The notes beneath the pieces are model-generated. The model made no database searches. It saw only the letters and a program-made list of their open reading frames with translations, and had not been told where the DNA came from. The position numbers were made by a program, and so were the translations under genes. Shown one piece after another: positions 37,673 through 50,872 of a stretch of DNA of 64,000 nt; position 1 is the first letter of the stretch; the number at the start of each line of letters is the position of its first letter. The DNA comes from Sipunculus nudus. Taxonomy: Eukaryota; Annelida; Sipuncula; Golfingiida; Sipunculidae. The stretch spans positions 50,908,624 to 50,972,623 of the forward strand of contig CM049308.1 of the NCBI GenBank assembly GCA_026874595.1, given 5' to 3'.

Positions 37673-37822
37673 GTCTTATAAATATAGGATTCCTTAGGGG
37701 TTAATTCCCTACGATCTTATCAAAATAAATAGGTTACACGAGAATATGTCTTATAAATATAGGATTCCTTAGGGGTTAATTCCTTACGATCTTATCAAAA
37801 TAAATAGGTTACACGAGAATAT
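37673..37822 (+). repeat. 75-bp direct duplication
   Basis: Two head-to-tail copies, GTCTTATAAATATAGGATTC to ACACGAGAATAT, differ by one base (CCCTACG versus CCTTACG), so the duplication is recent. Confidence 0.95.
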
Positions 37823-38160
37823 GTAGGACATCAGACCATATCCATGAGGACTACTTAGGACAACTGGCGAAGAATGATACACCCTTCCCTGCCGCCGCCC
37901 CCCCCCCCCCCCTCCAAGCTCATCTTGTAATTAAAATGTACGGAGCTTACGAAAGAAAATACCTCAAAAGAAAAGAGCATTGATTAGAAACAATAAATGA
38001 AAACAAAATGAAAATACATATTTGTTCTCCAATACAAAAATATTCATAGCTATCGTTCCGTATTATACAAGACTAAAAATATTCTCACAGGGTGAAACTT
38101 TCAACATATGATATTTCAGTGTTGTTTAGGTCACACCAGTTACTGAAAAAAGTGTCCTAC

Positions 38161-38275
38161 CTTCACAATATTGCTCTCCGCCTTGTAATCTCACAAACTC
38201 AAGATCTGGCGCCCCGATGTATGCTGCCCTCTTATAAACGTGAACCAGTACGCGGCTCCCAGCTGGTCCACTGCT
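38161..38275 (-). promoter_or_regulatory. Promoter and non-coding first exon of secreted gene B
   Basis: On the minus strand TTTATAAG (38231-38238) is a TATA box. A donor TGTGAAG|GTAGGACA follows at 38161/38160, defining a putative UTR exon of about 45 bp. GTGGACCA lies at the position where A and C have GTGGTCACT. The donor G|GTAGGAC is the same as in gene C. Confidence 0.45.
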
Positions 38276-38819
38276 GTACGCGGTACAAGCAAAACAAAAG
38301 CCGAATTAAACCGACACAGGCAGTACAGAACACTCCAGATAATGTCGTTTCGGTCACCTCAATTAATCCACAACTTGTTTTAACAAAGAGGTTTTACCAA
38401 GACTTGCTTTAAATTTGATCGAGTACCGGGGTTTTATTGTTAAATCTGAAATGCCCACGTGGGCAGAACACAGTTTGATTTTTAACGTTTATGTTCACTC
38501 AATATTTGTCGATGTGTGCATGTGTCGACGTGTTCGCTTTATACCTGCATGGATTACAAATACACACTAACAAAGGGTTAATATGTGGCTTTCTTTTCTT
38601 GATAATATAGGAATTCGCTTTATATACAAGGATAACTCTCTTTCTCCAGAGAGAAACATGTGACATCAGATGCTGTGGAGGCCCTTTTCCACACAGAGGA
38701 TTGATCTGTGAATAATCATACGCACAACAGCAGGGGCGTAGCCAGGATTGAGGGAGGGGGGGGCATGATCAGTAGCGGATAAGGATATTCAAGACCCTGG
38801 GGGCGCTGATATGTATCGA

Positions 38820-38820
<1 letters not shown>

Positions 38821-38889
<69 letters not shown>
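38821..38889. repeat. (TA)n microsatellite
   Basis: TA run with a single CATA interruption. Confidence 0.95.
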
Positions 38890-39385
38890 CAAGTAGTACC
38901 GAGGATATCCGAAAAATTGGGGGGGGGGGGTGGTCGGATATTTGAGTTTTCGGATATGCGAGTTACACCATTGTTTTCAATAAGTATTCTGTTACTTCTA
39001 ACAAAAGTTGCTGGTGAAGAAAGTAGTCTAAATACCTGATATATAGACCGTTTATATGAATCACTAAACGATTAAAGTTGATTGCTTGTAACCTTTATCC
39101 GAATCAGGGGGACAGTGTTACATCAGTACATGTAGAGATGATCGGATGAATGTAGACGCAGCGACAAAAGCCCTCAATAACCCATTAAGCTTAATAAGAT
39201 GCGCTGATCGGGCCATTTGTTAATTTTCACAGGCGAACAAAGGATACATATCCAGTTTTCCTCGGAATCACATTCAGTAATTTGGAAAATATATTTTCTG
39301 AATTTCGTATTTCTACTTTTCGGTTAAAAGAGGTAAATTTCGGTTCCCCGGTTTAATTTCGGATAAACGGGATACGGTTCTACTT

Positions 39386-39421
<36 letters not shown>

Positions 39422-40199
39422 TATATATATATGTATATATATTATAGAATATGTTTTTATCAAGGTTAATTACAGGTACAAGGGGAGGGTATGGGAGGGA
39501 GTATCCCTGTCCCATATTGGGACATTTTTTTTTATTATGCAATGTAAAGAGGGCATTTTGAGGCTATTTTCACCAAAAAATATCAGGATTTTCTGTTCCT
39601 GAAAAACTTTTCACTTATGTCTTTGCCTTATGAAGTCAAACTTTAGAGAAATGCAACATTTAACATTTATATTTCGTCAAAATAAGGATATAAAATTTCA
39701 GTCGATTTTGATATGTTAAAATCAATATCCAAAGGCGCATTTACTATTAAAACTTGCAAAAATATCTTTTAAATGTAATGCTCGGAGTAAAATCTTATGT
39801 TCAACATTGCATTTTACCGAGGTCCGTGGTCTCGACAGCACACAGGACTCCTAAGAGCACAGATCGCGAGTTCGTGTATACCGGTATCACTGGAGGAGCC
39901 GTGAGATTGTTCACGGTCAACCGAAAACAGGGCCTGGTGCTCTGCAATTGTTCTACAACTGTTCATAAATATCCTCATCCTAACCTTATGAATGTGAAAG
40001 TTATAAACTACAGATAACTTATATAAAAATCTAGTTGTTAATTAATAGAAAGAAATATGAAAAATGAAAATTAATCACGAAAATAAGGAAATTAGATAAA
40101 ACGAGACATATCGCAGCTCAATGGAGGGCCGCGCGTCGAAGGCGTCCTCTCTTGATCCGCCGCTGATATCAGAAGAAAGGCAATTTAATGCCCATATAC

Positions 40200-40203
<4 letters not shown>

Positions 40204-40249
<46 letters not shown>
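40204..40249. repeat. (TA)n microsatellite
   Basis: Uninterrupted TA run; the open frame across it (YIYIYI) is an artefact. Confidence 0.95.
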
Positions 40250-40251
<2 letters not shown>

Positions 40252-41018
40252 TATAAAACTAAGTGAATTCCGAAAGGCCGGCGAGGACTGGATGCAACCG
40301 GCGGGGGGGGGGGGGGGGCATGTCCCCTTGCGGCCCCCCCCCCACCTTGGCTACAACCCTGCAACAGATCTTGACCCAGTGTTGGAGGTTGCATTTGTCC
40401 CGGAAGGTGGTGCCATCTTGAGATGGAAGGGGGGGGGGGGGGATTGGGGGAGAAACGGGCTCATAGTTCCAAAATGAGCATTCTCAAGGCCACGTGCTGG
40501 GACTGTCAAAATGTGGCCAGGTATGTACGGAGATTTATTGTAATTTTTTATTGCTATATGTGATGGTCACTTCCATATGCAGCTTTCTGGGAATTTTTTG
40601 AAAAATATAAACTCTTCTATTTTATACTCTCACAATTAAATAACTGATAAACTTTCTAGGACATGATTTTCAACTATTAATATTTTCGACTATTTATTGA
40701 ATATTAATATAACATTAAACAAGGGAATGTGGTATGTCACTATCTTGATAAGCTATATTTGAGTATGCATTCATCCCGTACGTGTGTCTGTCTGTGTGTT
40801 TGTTTGTCTCTGCTCCAAAAATAACACCTTGCTGAAACATTGTGTGCCAATTACAAATTAATATAACAGAAAGAGAGATTCAGTGTCAAAGAACACACAC
40901 ACATATATATATACACACTTACACACAGACATACAGAGTTGCTCATTATATTAAAATGACATCATTATGACAACAGACGTAATCATCCAAAAATGTTGAC
41001 ACAACGATATTACATTGT

Positions 41019-41028
41019 TTTATTTATT
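41019..41028 (-). promoter_or_regulatory. Poly(A) signal of gene C
   Basis: Two overlapping AATAAA on the minus strand, about 45 bp after the TAA stop. Confidence 0.55.
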
Positions 41029-41069
41029 GTCTGTATGGTTTACGATAAAAAGTCACGTGATTGCAGTCA

Positions 41070-44000
41070 TTACTGCAGCATTCCCTCCAAGAGCTTCATG
41101 AGCTTGGACTTGATTGCAGCGTCGCTGAATTCCCGCTTTTCGTAGCCTCGTTTGTACTTGGTGATGGCAGTGCCGTCCTCTGAAGCCACGGTGCGGATGA
41201 AGAAATCCCGTGCAGGACCCAAACGGTCATTAATCTGTGAACATAAAAAATACTTAAAATAGATGTTAAACTAGTATCTGTGTATATCAAGAGTCATGAC
41301 ATAGTCCCTTTTTGCCATTTCCATCCTTCAGTTGTATCCTAATGTAGTTTCATTTGTGTTCTATAATCTGTTTCAGTTGTATCATAAAGTCTGTTTCACT
41401 AAAACAGTATGTTTCAGTAGTATCTTATAGTCTGTTTCAGTTGGATCCAATAGTCTGTTTCAGTTGTAACCAATAGTATGTTTTAGTTGTATCCTGGCTG
41501 TCCATCGGAATTTGGTGATAAGTAAGGCGGTTTCTGTTCAATATGTGATACTGACAGATTGCAGAAGAAGCAATTCGACGATACCGACTGAAATATTGTA
41601 TTCAGCCTTGATAATTCTAAACTTCTAGATGACTCTTTGTGAACTGAATGTGTCTTTAACCGACAATGTGATTTATAATAATCATGGTACTTATGGTACC
41701 AACATCCAGTCAAAGTCTGAAACAAGGTGTCCTTGAACTATTCACTACAGTCAGCATCCGATGGTTGGACTGTTTTCTGTTTTCCTCTTATCCTTTTAGG
41801 TTGCAACATTGGTTTTTTTTAAGCAACTGCGAACTTTATCTGTTTCAATCACGGATAGGTACTTTCTAATACAAACTCGATACGTAAAACTTACCCCTTA
41901 GAACCAGTCACTAAAACAAACAGACACTCTTTAAAAAAATCATTATTTACCGCAAACTACGTAAAAGTATTTTATATCAATTAGTCCCTTCTGTCATATG
42001 GACGGACCGTTTCCAAATGAGCATATTATAATCCTAACCAGGCTTGACAAAGCTAACAAGGTATCCAAATTGATCTATATGAATTTAGAAAAATATAAGA
42101 CTTTCCATGACCAGGCTTATGTCTTCTCTGAAGTTATTTTCAGAGACCATTCTTTCAATATAACGCTAATTGTTCATGGTGGTTTTCCTTTTCATGTTCT
42201 ACCAATAGCTCAGGAGCATCAAGATTATATTATTATTTCATACCTTAGGTTGGACACGGACTTGGTAGAGGGAATTAGCATCCAGGTCGTCCACGTCGAC
42301 AAGTCCGCGTTCTCTCTCCCACTCACCGAAATTTACCGACTTAGTCTCGAACGCTGGAGCATCCTCAAGGTCCTGAGCTTCAGGCTGAAAAGACATGACG
42401 TTTAGGCCAAAAAAACAAGGTTTGGTTCTCAGGCACTTTTTTTTCAGAAATCAATGCGGGCGGGCGGCTTTTTTATTTTTAATTGTTTGTATGTTTCGAT
42501 AAAAATGTCAAATGATTGGGAAAAGCATGATAATAACAGATTTATTTTACTAAACAAGTTATATGCACAGTATAATAAAGGGAATTTTTCTTTTGTTAAA
42601 AAATTTTATCTTCGTAAAAGAAATGTCCGAGCGGCTGGAGCTCAAAATTGGTAAGTTTCTATTGCAAATCAAAATAAAAATGTTTAATGCAGGGGTTTAA
42701 AATTGACGCGGGCGCTGTCTGAGAACCATACCTTTTATTTATTTATTTATTATTTTTTGCCTTATCTATATGTTTATTATGCATATGCCAACAGGATAAC
42801 ATACTTAAGATAATCTGTTTTTATGTTTTTGTTATCAAAATATCATCAATCAGCTAACAAAACCACACGAAATACAGTAAAATGTATAGAAATGTACAGA
42901 CATATATAGGAACAATGATGAATTCTTTATATAATGGTTTTCAAATTATCTGATATATGTTAAACTGATGGGATTAAAGAAGATTCCTAGGATATGTATC
43001 CTGAAAACAATTGTTACCGAAGTAACTGCTTGTTAATTATAAAAAACAGAGAATTTTCACACTACGACCATGTCGAAAACCGTTTCCGCGATACGGTATA
43101 TTCAGCAGATATGTTTGATACACTTCACATTGCACCTGAAAAGAATATCCAGTACCATCTTCTAGTATTTGTTGTGTACACACTGAGCTCTTTTCGAATA
43201 GGGCAGCATCGTGTATACGTTACCCAAGGAACCATGAGTAGAACGCTAATGAATACTGGTGTAGTGTACGTGTCTGAATTGTGAACCAAAAGCAAAATCT
43301 CCGGGAATAAATGCCTCGCGCCAGACAAACATAATGCTCTCTCTCATACAAGCAGGGAACAGAATCGATACTTGTACACAGTGTTTGTGGACCTCAACAA
43401 GACCTTTGATTTCGTCGAAAAAAGGGCCTATTACAATACAGATTACATGCCGACTGGTTGTTCCGAATACATGTACCTTCAGATTTAAGACCTCTCGCCT
43501 TCCATTTCTCTAGTTTCCTTTTTCAATGAGTCCCTAGGATCTGATCGATGTACTAGGTATGCAAATAATGTGTCTGAGTTTACTATATGCTTCTTTTATT
43601 TAAAATCCATGGTTACACTCATAAACATAAGACATGCAGGTAATAACAAAATAACGGTACAAAATTTAGCCAATGGACTTTAATTTCAATTTCTCATCAT
43701 AATACGTATAATTATTACTGATTGTATTTTAGTTATGTAATAGCGTTTTAGATCATGTATCATCATGAATTTTACCAAATAAATTATTCTCATTATAAAA
43801 TAAGTCAGGTTCAAATTGATTTTCCCTTTTTGTACAGATATTAAGCAATGCACGCGGTTGAGGGTTATATCATAACTGTACAGGGGCAACATACGTTCTT
43901 TAATTTACCACTTTAATATATCCGAGTCGGCCTTTGCCATGCAGAATTTTAAGGGGATATATGTATACAAGGATCGTGGCACGGTATATAGGAAGTGTAC

Positions 44001-45405
44001 TTATGTACTGGACATTCCTTAAAGTCAAGCGGTGGTGGTCATCTCATTGTACCCCCTGTGCCGCATACAAGTTTATTAACGCTTACCCGTATAATACACT
44101 GTACACACTGGTCAAACAGCCTTTGTAGCTGACGGCAAATATTGGTGGATGATCTTGTCTTGAACACTAAATTGGTTTGTGACTGAGCATGTTTTCCTGT
44201 ATATCAGGTCACCGTGATACCTGAAGGGGTTGTATTACAGGCTGAGAGGGTGATGTTTAAATACACAGACATCGCCTCACTGTTCTCGTTGTGTGGATTA
44301 CACTGACCGAATCAGTTTCTATACATGCTGCAAGGACTAATTTATATTGACTTTTCTGATTGACCGTTTTATCGGGTTCAACTTGACGTACATATAGAGA
44401 ACCGTGATCCATTAATAGAAGGTCGAAGATATAAGAACACGGACGAACCAACAGGAAAATGCACAGTATAACTGTTGGTATTCAAGATAAATGCCCGACA
44501 CTCCTCGTTGTTAGGCTTATATGCTAAACGGACAAGTTAACCAAACAGCAGATATAACAGTGAGGGAAATACATATTACTTTACTTATATACATATACAA
44601 GAAGCGTTTATGAGCGAAAGTACTGTATAGGCCTAGGTTAACCCCATGAGAAAGGGGGGGGGGGGGGGGGGGTAGCTCTAATGACGAAAAAAATGAAACA
44701 CACACAAGCACTGCGGCACACACAAACTTCTTTATTTAAACTCACCGATTCGACCTTCCTGTAGGAGACGACGATTGAGCACGTGACCCGCCCGCTCCTA
44801 CATCCGGCCTCCCAGCGACTCGTACCCTGTGTATACATAGCGATGTGAGGTTTCTTCCCGCTCTGCCACGAAGACTTGTACCAGTAAGCGTCCACTGAAA
44901 CGTTTATAGGTAGATATTGTAACAGCACAGATAACCAAAACGACATTTAATCAAAAAATGAAACTAGTTTTCTAAAAAAATAAAACTCTGCCGAGAGACT
45001 TATCTTTTTATTTTAAAGTTAAAAAAAATCTGTTTTGTATATGTTTCCAAGTTATATAATGTTCTTCCTCCAATATGTTTCCCCTAGAATTATTTGTAGA
45101 CAAGTTCAGGTTCATATGATGTTCGGCAAATATGTTATAAACGTATAATGAATTAAACAAAAAAAATCTGTTAAGTAAGTTTATTTCCAATGCTTCGCAT
45201 ATGAATAAAAAAGAATGAATTCATCTGGAAGTGACTGAAATTCTCTTAATTCGGAATAAAAAATATACAAAGTATTTCTTACTCCAATGTTGTGAAGATG
45301 TTGTTTGATATTATAAACCATTATTTAAAGTAACCTACTGGAGTCCTCTTCAGCAAAGCTGAGTCCCACGCACAGGGCGACGACGGCCAAAGCAAGAACC
45401 TTCAT
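41070..45405 (-). CDS. Small secreted FN3-like protein C, paralogue of A and B
   Basis: Minus-strand coding exons are 45339-45405, 44746-44894, 42244-42384 and 41070-41234, phases 1, 0, 0, giving 173 residues. The ATG again follows an acceptor (TGTGCACAG-type, here TTCACAG) with no UTR in between. The signal peptide is MKVLALAVVALCVGLSFA. The mature start is EEDSMDAYWYKSSW, close to A. The cysteine loop is wider, CRSGRVTC. SIVVSYRKVES, SLYQVRVQPK and LGPARDFFIRTV follow. The end is ITKYKRGYEKR plus EFSDAAIKSKLMKLLEGMLQ. Function is unknown; secretion and possible C-terminal processing are inferred. AATAAA on the minus strand at 41019-41028 lies about 45 bp after the stop. Intron 2 contains a MITE and a decayed reverse-transcriptase scrap. 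Confidence 0.82.
41330..41495 (+). repeat. Degenerate tandem repeat of about 25 bp in gene C intron 3
   Basis: The phrase TCTGTTTCAGTTGTATCC and variants recur about seven times. Read on the transcribed strand it is A/C-rich. Confidence 0.75.
42417..42734. mobile_element. 318-bp MITE in gene C intron 2
   Basis: Terminal inverted repeats AAGGTTTGGTTCTCAGGCA (left) and AAGGTATGGTTCTCAGACA (right, reverse complement) frame non-coding DNA with GC-rich subterminal GCGGGCGGGCGGC and GACGCGGGCGC. Eroded relatives are at 8583-8990 and about 24160-24370. Its near end is about 30 bp from the 3' splice site of exon 3. Confidence 0.65.
43369..43440 (+). pseudogene. Decayed LINE reverse-transcriptase fragment
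   Basis: The translation YLYTVFVDLNKTFDFVEK matches the catalytic motif A pattern F-x-D-L/F-x-K-A-F-D-x-V of non-LTR reverse transcriptases. Flanking frames are broken, so only a scrap remains, antisense in gene C intron 2. Confidence 0.65.
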
Positions 45406-45947
45406 CTGTGAAAGTACACGGACGTATTTAGTAGATATACTATAATGGTCAACTTCCAATTAATATAATCATATAAGAATACCAAAAAAATATTATACTC
45501 AGTGCATAATATGAAAAATGTAACTTGACAAAAAATTATAAAACATTATTTCAGATGGAAAAATTTATAACTGATAATAAAAAAAAATAATGAATGATTA
45601 ATCTGCATGATTAGTATCCAGGTTGTGACCCGTATACATGTCTAACAATGTAGAATTACCGAAGTGTGAGTTAGCGATATAAGAGTGTTAAGCATTCACA
45701 CTCGCAAAGAGAATACTAAGATCTATAGGAACTTTAGTAACAACACATTATCAGGTAATAGATCCAGGACATTTATTTTCAGGTTGTCTTCTGAATCAAT
45801 TTTGAAAATACCACATAGATCTGTAAAAACGACGCTGGATTTTCTCACTGATGTGCAAGATAACATTACACGTGCGTGTCTCCTACAACTAAGCCACGTA
45901 TGGTGAAACTCGTCAATACACAGTTTAAATTGTAATGGAAGTCCTAC

Positions 45948-46068
45948 CTTTACTGTCAGCTATGGTATGTAGTCTTTCTACTGTGCTGATATGTTAAATG
46001 CTGAAGGGTGGGGTCAGCGGGCCTTTTAAGGTACACGGTCGACAACTGGTTGTTGATTCAGTGACCAC
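45948..46068 (-). promoter_or_regulatory. Promoter and non-coding first exon of secreted gene C
   Basis: On the minus strand, GTGGTCACT (46060-46068) is followed 29 bp later by a TATA-like CTTAAAAGG (46022-46030). A putative UTR exon ends with GACAGTAAAG|GTAGGAC at 45948. The layout repeats that of gene A. Confidence 0.5.
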
Positions 46069-46099
46069 CTAACACTGGGAACAAACGTTATAGTTAGGC

Positions 46100-48280
46100 G
46101 ACCCGCGGACTGAGGCAGGATTGAAGTTTCTATTAAATCTATGTTTGTCCCCTACAAACCTTCAAGTGGACGACCTGGCGGTCAAGTTAGGGCAGGGCAG
46201 TTAACTTAGAAATTCACTGAAACCGCCCCCGGAGAGGAGCTTATATGAAGATTCTAATAATGCCTTGTTTGTTCCATTTATTAATCTTTAATTGAAAACC
46301 TATCGGTCACGTTAGGACAGAGCAATAACACTAAGATTTTATTTTCTGTAACCGCCTGCACAGGTAGTGGGTAATATAAAGATTTAATTAGCACCTTTCA
46401 GCACACTTTTGTCGCTTATAATCGTGCACTTAATGACCTGTGAATATGCATTTTTACCGAAGTTTTGGCTTTCATTTCTACGCTCAGTTGTATTGTTAAC
46501 AAAATTTAGATCAGAAGTAGCTATGTTACAGGCAAAGTGTTTAATCAGGCATTACGTGAAATGACTGAAAATTTAATTCATTACACAAAATGACTGATTC
46601 ACTAAGGCATTTCATGAAAGACTAAAATTTCGAGACATTACGTGCAATGCCTAGTTTTATGGCTAAGTTGTTACACGAAATGCCTGACTTCTTGTTGGCA
46701 TGTATGTTTTCGCTGAATGACAACACACATTTTTGGATGAAATCAGTTTATTTGATTGCTTTGTTCCTGTAACAATGATTAATGCACTTAAAATAAGCTT
46801 TAATGCAGGAGAACCTATAAGAATACATATCAAGTACAAATGATATAATGCAATGATTGTTTAGTCGATTTAGTGCACACTTTAAATGTTTGTCATAATA
46901 TGAACTGAACCCATTTAGTCACGAAACAACCATTCTTCATTATGTATATCTATATTATACTACTATATAATTCCACATAGCCCACACTTCACAGGTTTGT
47001 CTTAATTCGGAAGGATCCACCTTGTTTGTTTTAATAAGAAATGAACCGATTTCAATACATATTTATACTATACCACTATTTAAAAAAATCAGTTAATTTC
47101 ATATTTTGCTGCCGTGACAAGGATCAATGCACTAACAAGGATCAATGTACTTCACTTCAGTATTATATCACTGGCATATTGTGCATGGTTATAAGTACAT
47201 TGTCAGTCATCCACAGTTGTAAGTGAAAGCATCTCAGATGTTTATCATAATGACAAATTATTTGTTAAAAATAAATTTACATGGTTTGATTCATTAATTC
47301 AATTTAATCAATATACTATATATACAGTATATACAAAATATTCACAATCAGTACCAATTAATTAGGAAATTGCAAATAAATCTCTGATACTCTCTGTAAT
47401 ATTCAGAGGAAATAAAGATTTTCTACAAAATCAGTGAAAAAGCTTGAAAAGCCCGCTTTGTTATGGGTATCGCGGATAATCAATGGTATTCAAACGAAAA
47501 GTAACATTTCGCCTTACCTATTTGATATTTTCACAGAGATCAAAGAACTGGGTGTAAGTAATTGAACCAGCCTGAGGTAGCTTAATTGAAACAATTCAGA
47601 TATCCGAAACCAAAATGATGGTATACAATTAAAAAAATAAACATATTTAACACATATTTAGGAATGTAAATTATTAAGATCGGAAATATATGTAAGGAGA
47701 CCAAGCATTTCCGGCTTTTCAATATATGTCATAAAAATTGGGTCAATAACAGGGACATCTTAGGGTTGATAAAAAATCATAAATAAACGATGACCAGGGA
47801 TTTTGCATTGTTCTCATGCAAACATTGCAGAATATGACTAGGATATGGGTGATAATGCCCACTAAAAATTAAAAAAAAAAAAAAAATAACGCTATATATG
47901 ACTAACTTCTGCATTATGTAATAACAATGCCTGGGCTTGGAATAAGTGCTCTGGGAGGCAATGTATAACTCTACAATTGTTGAACAGTAAACATCTAGTG
48001 GAACAAGAACTTTTGACACTTTGCATACTTTTAAACAAAAACTCTTAAATTCGTTGTCATAAGTCATTTTCACTGAGTGAACAAATGACCGCAGTTGAGT
48101 TGCCAACAACAAGTGACAAATGACTGACAAAACCCTGGTCAATTCATATCCCCGCCCTCCACAGTAAATTGGTAGATGATGTGAGCAGATCTGTAATAAT
48201 TACTCTTGGTACCCCGATAAGTCATAAGTCTTCTGCAATATCTAAACATAAAAAGGTTAAGCTTACTACAGCAGCAAAAG
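46100..48280. other. Intergenic stretch upstream of gene C
   Basis: A loose two-copy repeat (CGGTCA-GTTAGG-CAG, about 46165-46265 and 46300-46400) lies close to the gene C promoter. An ATTACGTGAAATGCCTGA-like repeat occupies about 46540-46700. Otherwise nothing recognisable. Confidence 0.45.
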
Positions 48281-48289
48281 CTGGGGAGC

Positions 48290-49800
48290 ATTTAAAGCCC
48301 AAGTAAGCCAAAAAAAAAAAAAAAAACGGGGATCTGGCAGATATACCAGTAGATTATGACGAAACGGAAACGATGGACCAATATCAGCTACAGGGGTCAA
48401 CCTTTGTCTGTCCGTTAACATGGCACAAATCGTAACAGTTAGATCTAGAAACTTCTAACTGTACATCCAGGGAGATCCTAGGCATGTTTCTTTCGAAACC
48501 TGAAATAAGGTCATGATGACCTATAAATTCTATGAGCTACGGGCATCTAGATGGTCAGACGAGGAACAAATCTTATCCATTAGGCCTTGAATCTTCTTAC
48601 TTGACATTCAGGCCCTAAGCAAATGTCCTTGGAACCATCCGATTTCGTCACTGTTACCTATATGCTGGGAGCTATATGAAAAAGACATTATTTGAGCAGC
48701 CTGAATATCAGAAAGGTACAATCGTATCCATTTAGCCAAGAATCTTTTAACGTGACATTATTCAGGGTGATCAAAGGTAAATGTACTTGGAACCACGAAA
48801 TGAATTCACGGTATTCTACATACTGTGGAATATGGCCCGAAACCATGATTTTTAGCACACAGACAGGCAGACAGGACACAAAATGTATCCGTAAGCCCTA
48901 GAATTTTCTAATGCAACATCCAAGGAGGTTTCGGATAACACCTTTGGGAAACCTGAAACTAGGTTATGGTGACCAATATTCTGTGAGCTATTGGAAAAAG
49001 TCATGACCTGAGCACCCAGAATGTACAATGAGCACAAGTTCTATCCGTAAGGCCCATAATTCTGTTACACGAAATCCAGGGAAGTCTTGGGCAAATGTCC
49101 ATGTACACCTGAATTTGTGTCATTGTGAAGGATACTGTGCGAGCAACAACATGATTTTGAACACTCAGACAGTCACCATTGGCAAAACTCCTTAAACATT
49201 ACAGATTAGCTTATGATGGCCTATATTTTGTAAGGTACATACAAAAAAAAACAACAAATTTTGAGCACCAAGAAAGTCTATCATTGCTAAATTCTTAACT
49301 GTTCGATCAAGAAACGTCTTACTTGATGTAAACGTAGGTCATTGAAATGTCTCCTTGACAAACCGAAATAGGGTTACTGTGACCTGTACTCTGTTAGATA
49401 TGTGAAAGAACATAATTCCAGCACCCTATATGCCAGATTTCCATAATATCTAACAATTGGATATGAAAACTTCTGATTTTATTAAGATCCAGGGATTCTC
49501 CTGTGGAAACCTGATTTAAGGTCACCGTGACTATATTCGGTGAGCATTTACCTATAAGTTAGACGGACAAGAAACGTAGCAGTTCGACACAGAAACTTAG
49601 CATCTGGTTATTTCCTAGGCCCTAAATAAGGTCGCTGTATTCTACCCTCTAAGGCCTCTGGACAAAGCATGATATTGAGCACTATTATTCTTCCCTTTGT
49701 TCAAGGTTCTTAAAATATCTTTCACCAGATTTTAACATTTATAATTAATACATGCATCGCCTGCAGGTCAAATTCAGCTGAGTGCCATGGCTCATGGGCC
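48290..49800 (+). repeat. Degenerate repeat family with AGGTCA-n3-TGACCT palindromes
   Basis: Several units of roughly 200-250 bp share CCAGGGAG, a GAAACCTGAAAT-like run, an AGGTCAnnnTGACCT-type palindrome, then TATATTCTGTGAGCTA. The unit at 48508-48522 is a perfect AGGTCA-TGA-TGACCT. Other units have AGGTTATGGTGACCA (48961), GGTTACTGTGACC (about 49373) and AGGTCACCGTGAC (about 49519). It ends with CTGAGTGCCATGGCTCATGG near 49780. Confidence 0.7.
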
Positions 49801-50872
49801 ATTCTAGATTTAAATTGGTAATACAGTACAGCCGCCTACTGTATTGAAAGGCTGTCTGATCATCCTAAGGGCCCTCTAAAAAAACTCATGCAACACAAAA
49901 TAATGAAACACAATTACAATATACATATATCGTTCATTATAATGCCAAATGACTTGGTTTTTCAGGATGATAATGCAGTAAGAAGATACATATATATTAA
50001 ATATGACCATGGGCCATGAGCACGAAATTTAACCTGAAAGAGTTAAGTTATAAAAAAAGACATTGAAACATAAACAAACGTGAATTGAATTGTGATCAGT
50101 TTACTTGAATATTCCTAATCAAGGCGAAAGAAGCATATAATTAAGCAAAAATTGTGCTGTAATGCACTAAATACACTTTGTATAATTTCTTGACTACAAA
50201 GAGTAACATAAATATAGCTCCCGTCATTGCATGACCACAACTCACACTTTGAACTTTATTACAAGAAAGAAAAATAATGCACAATGGCTCTCAGCAATAC
50301 CATTTTATTTTTGCTACTTCAAATTAACATATTTTTCAGGAACGAGTAATATGAATAAAATACGATTAAGAGCATTGGTCACTTGGGGACAGAGGACCAT
50401 GTATGAATTTAGAACCATCATCAGATTAACTGGAGCAAATGCCGCCAGATGTCTCTTTATTGCCGTCGTTTCCTTGCAGGAAGTTCATTTACCCGACTTA
50501 AACTTCCAAAATTCAGCACAGGCCTACATTCCATACAAGTGGTGCTGTGTAGAGGAAAGCTTAAATATTCTATGAAAGTATCAGTTATTGCTTTGCGCAC
50601 AGTTATTTCACTGTGAAATTTTATCTGCTTAGCTTATAGGCCTAAGTTGACGTATGATTTGTCATGTAGTGATGGCTTGGTAAAATCAAAAGTACGATAG
50701 GCATGACTCAGTATTCGTGGACTCTGGAACTAATTTGACTAGATAGGCCTCCGATGGCGATTATACAGCGGTATCACGGTAAGATTGGTTCCCTGCACCC
50801 GTTCTGTCCATGAACCATGTAAACATTTTGGATACGGGCACTAGTCTATATCGGAGTGGTGTGTCCGCGAGA

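Larger units (their letters stand above)
38276..40990. other. Intergenic stretch between genes B and C
   Basis: It holds three TA microsatellites (38821-38889, 39386-39440, 40204-40249) and G homopolymers near 38917, 40302 and 40430. No gene was recognised. Confidence 0.55.

Noticed and set aside
38092-38412. Plus-strand frame of 106 codons
   Set aside because: It overlaps the inferred gene B promoter on the other strand and shows no domain or splice support.
41998-42405. Plus-strand frame of 135 codons
   Set aside because: It is antisense to gene C exon 3 and its flanks; the minus strand has the splice sites and paralogue conservation.
50231-50575. Plus-strand frame of 114 codons
   Set aside because: AT-rich, no homology recognised, and it lies in the likely 3' flank of the minus-strand MIF-like gene.
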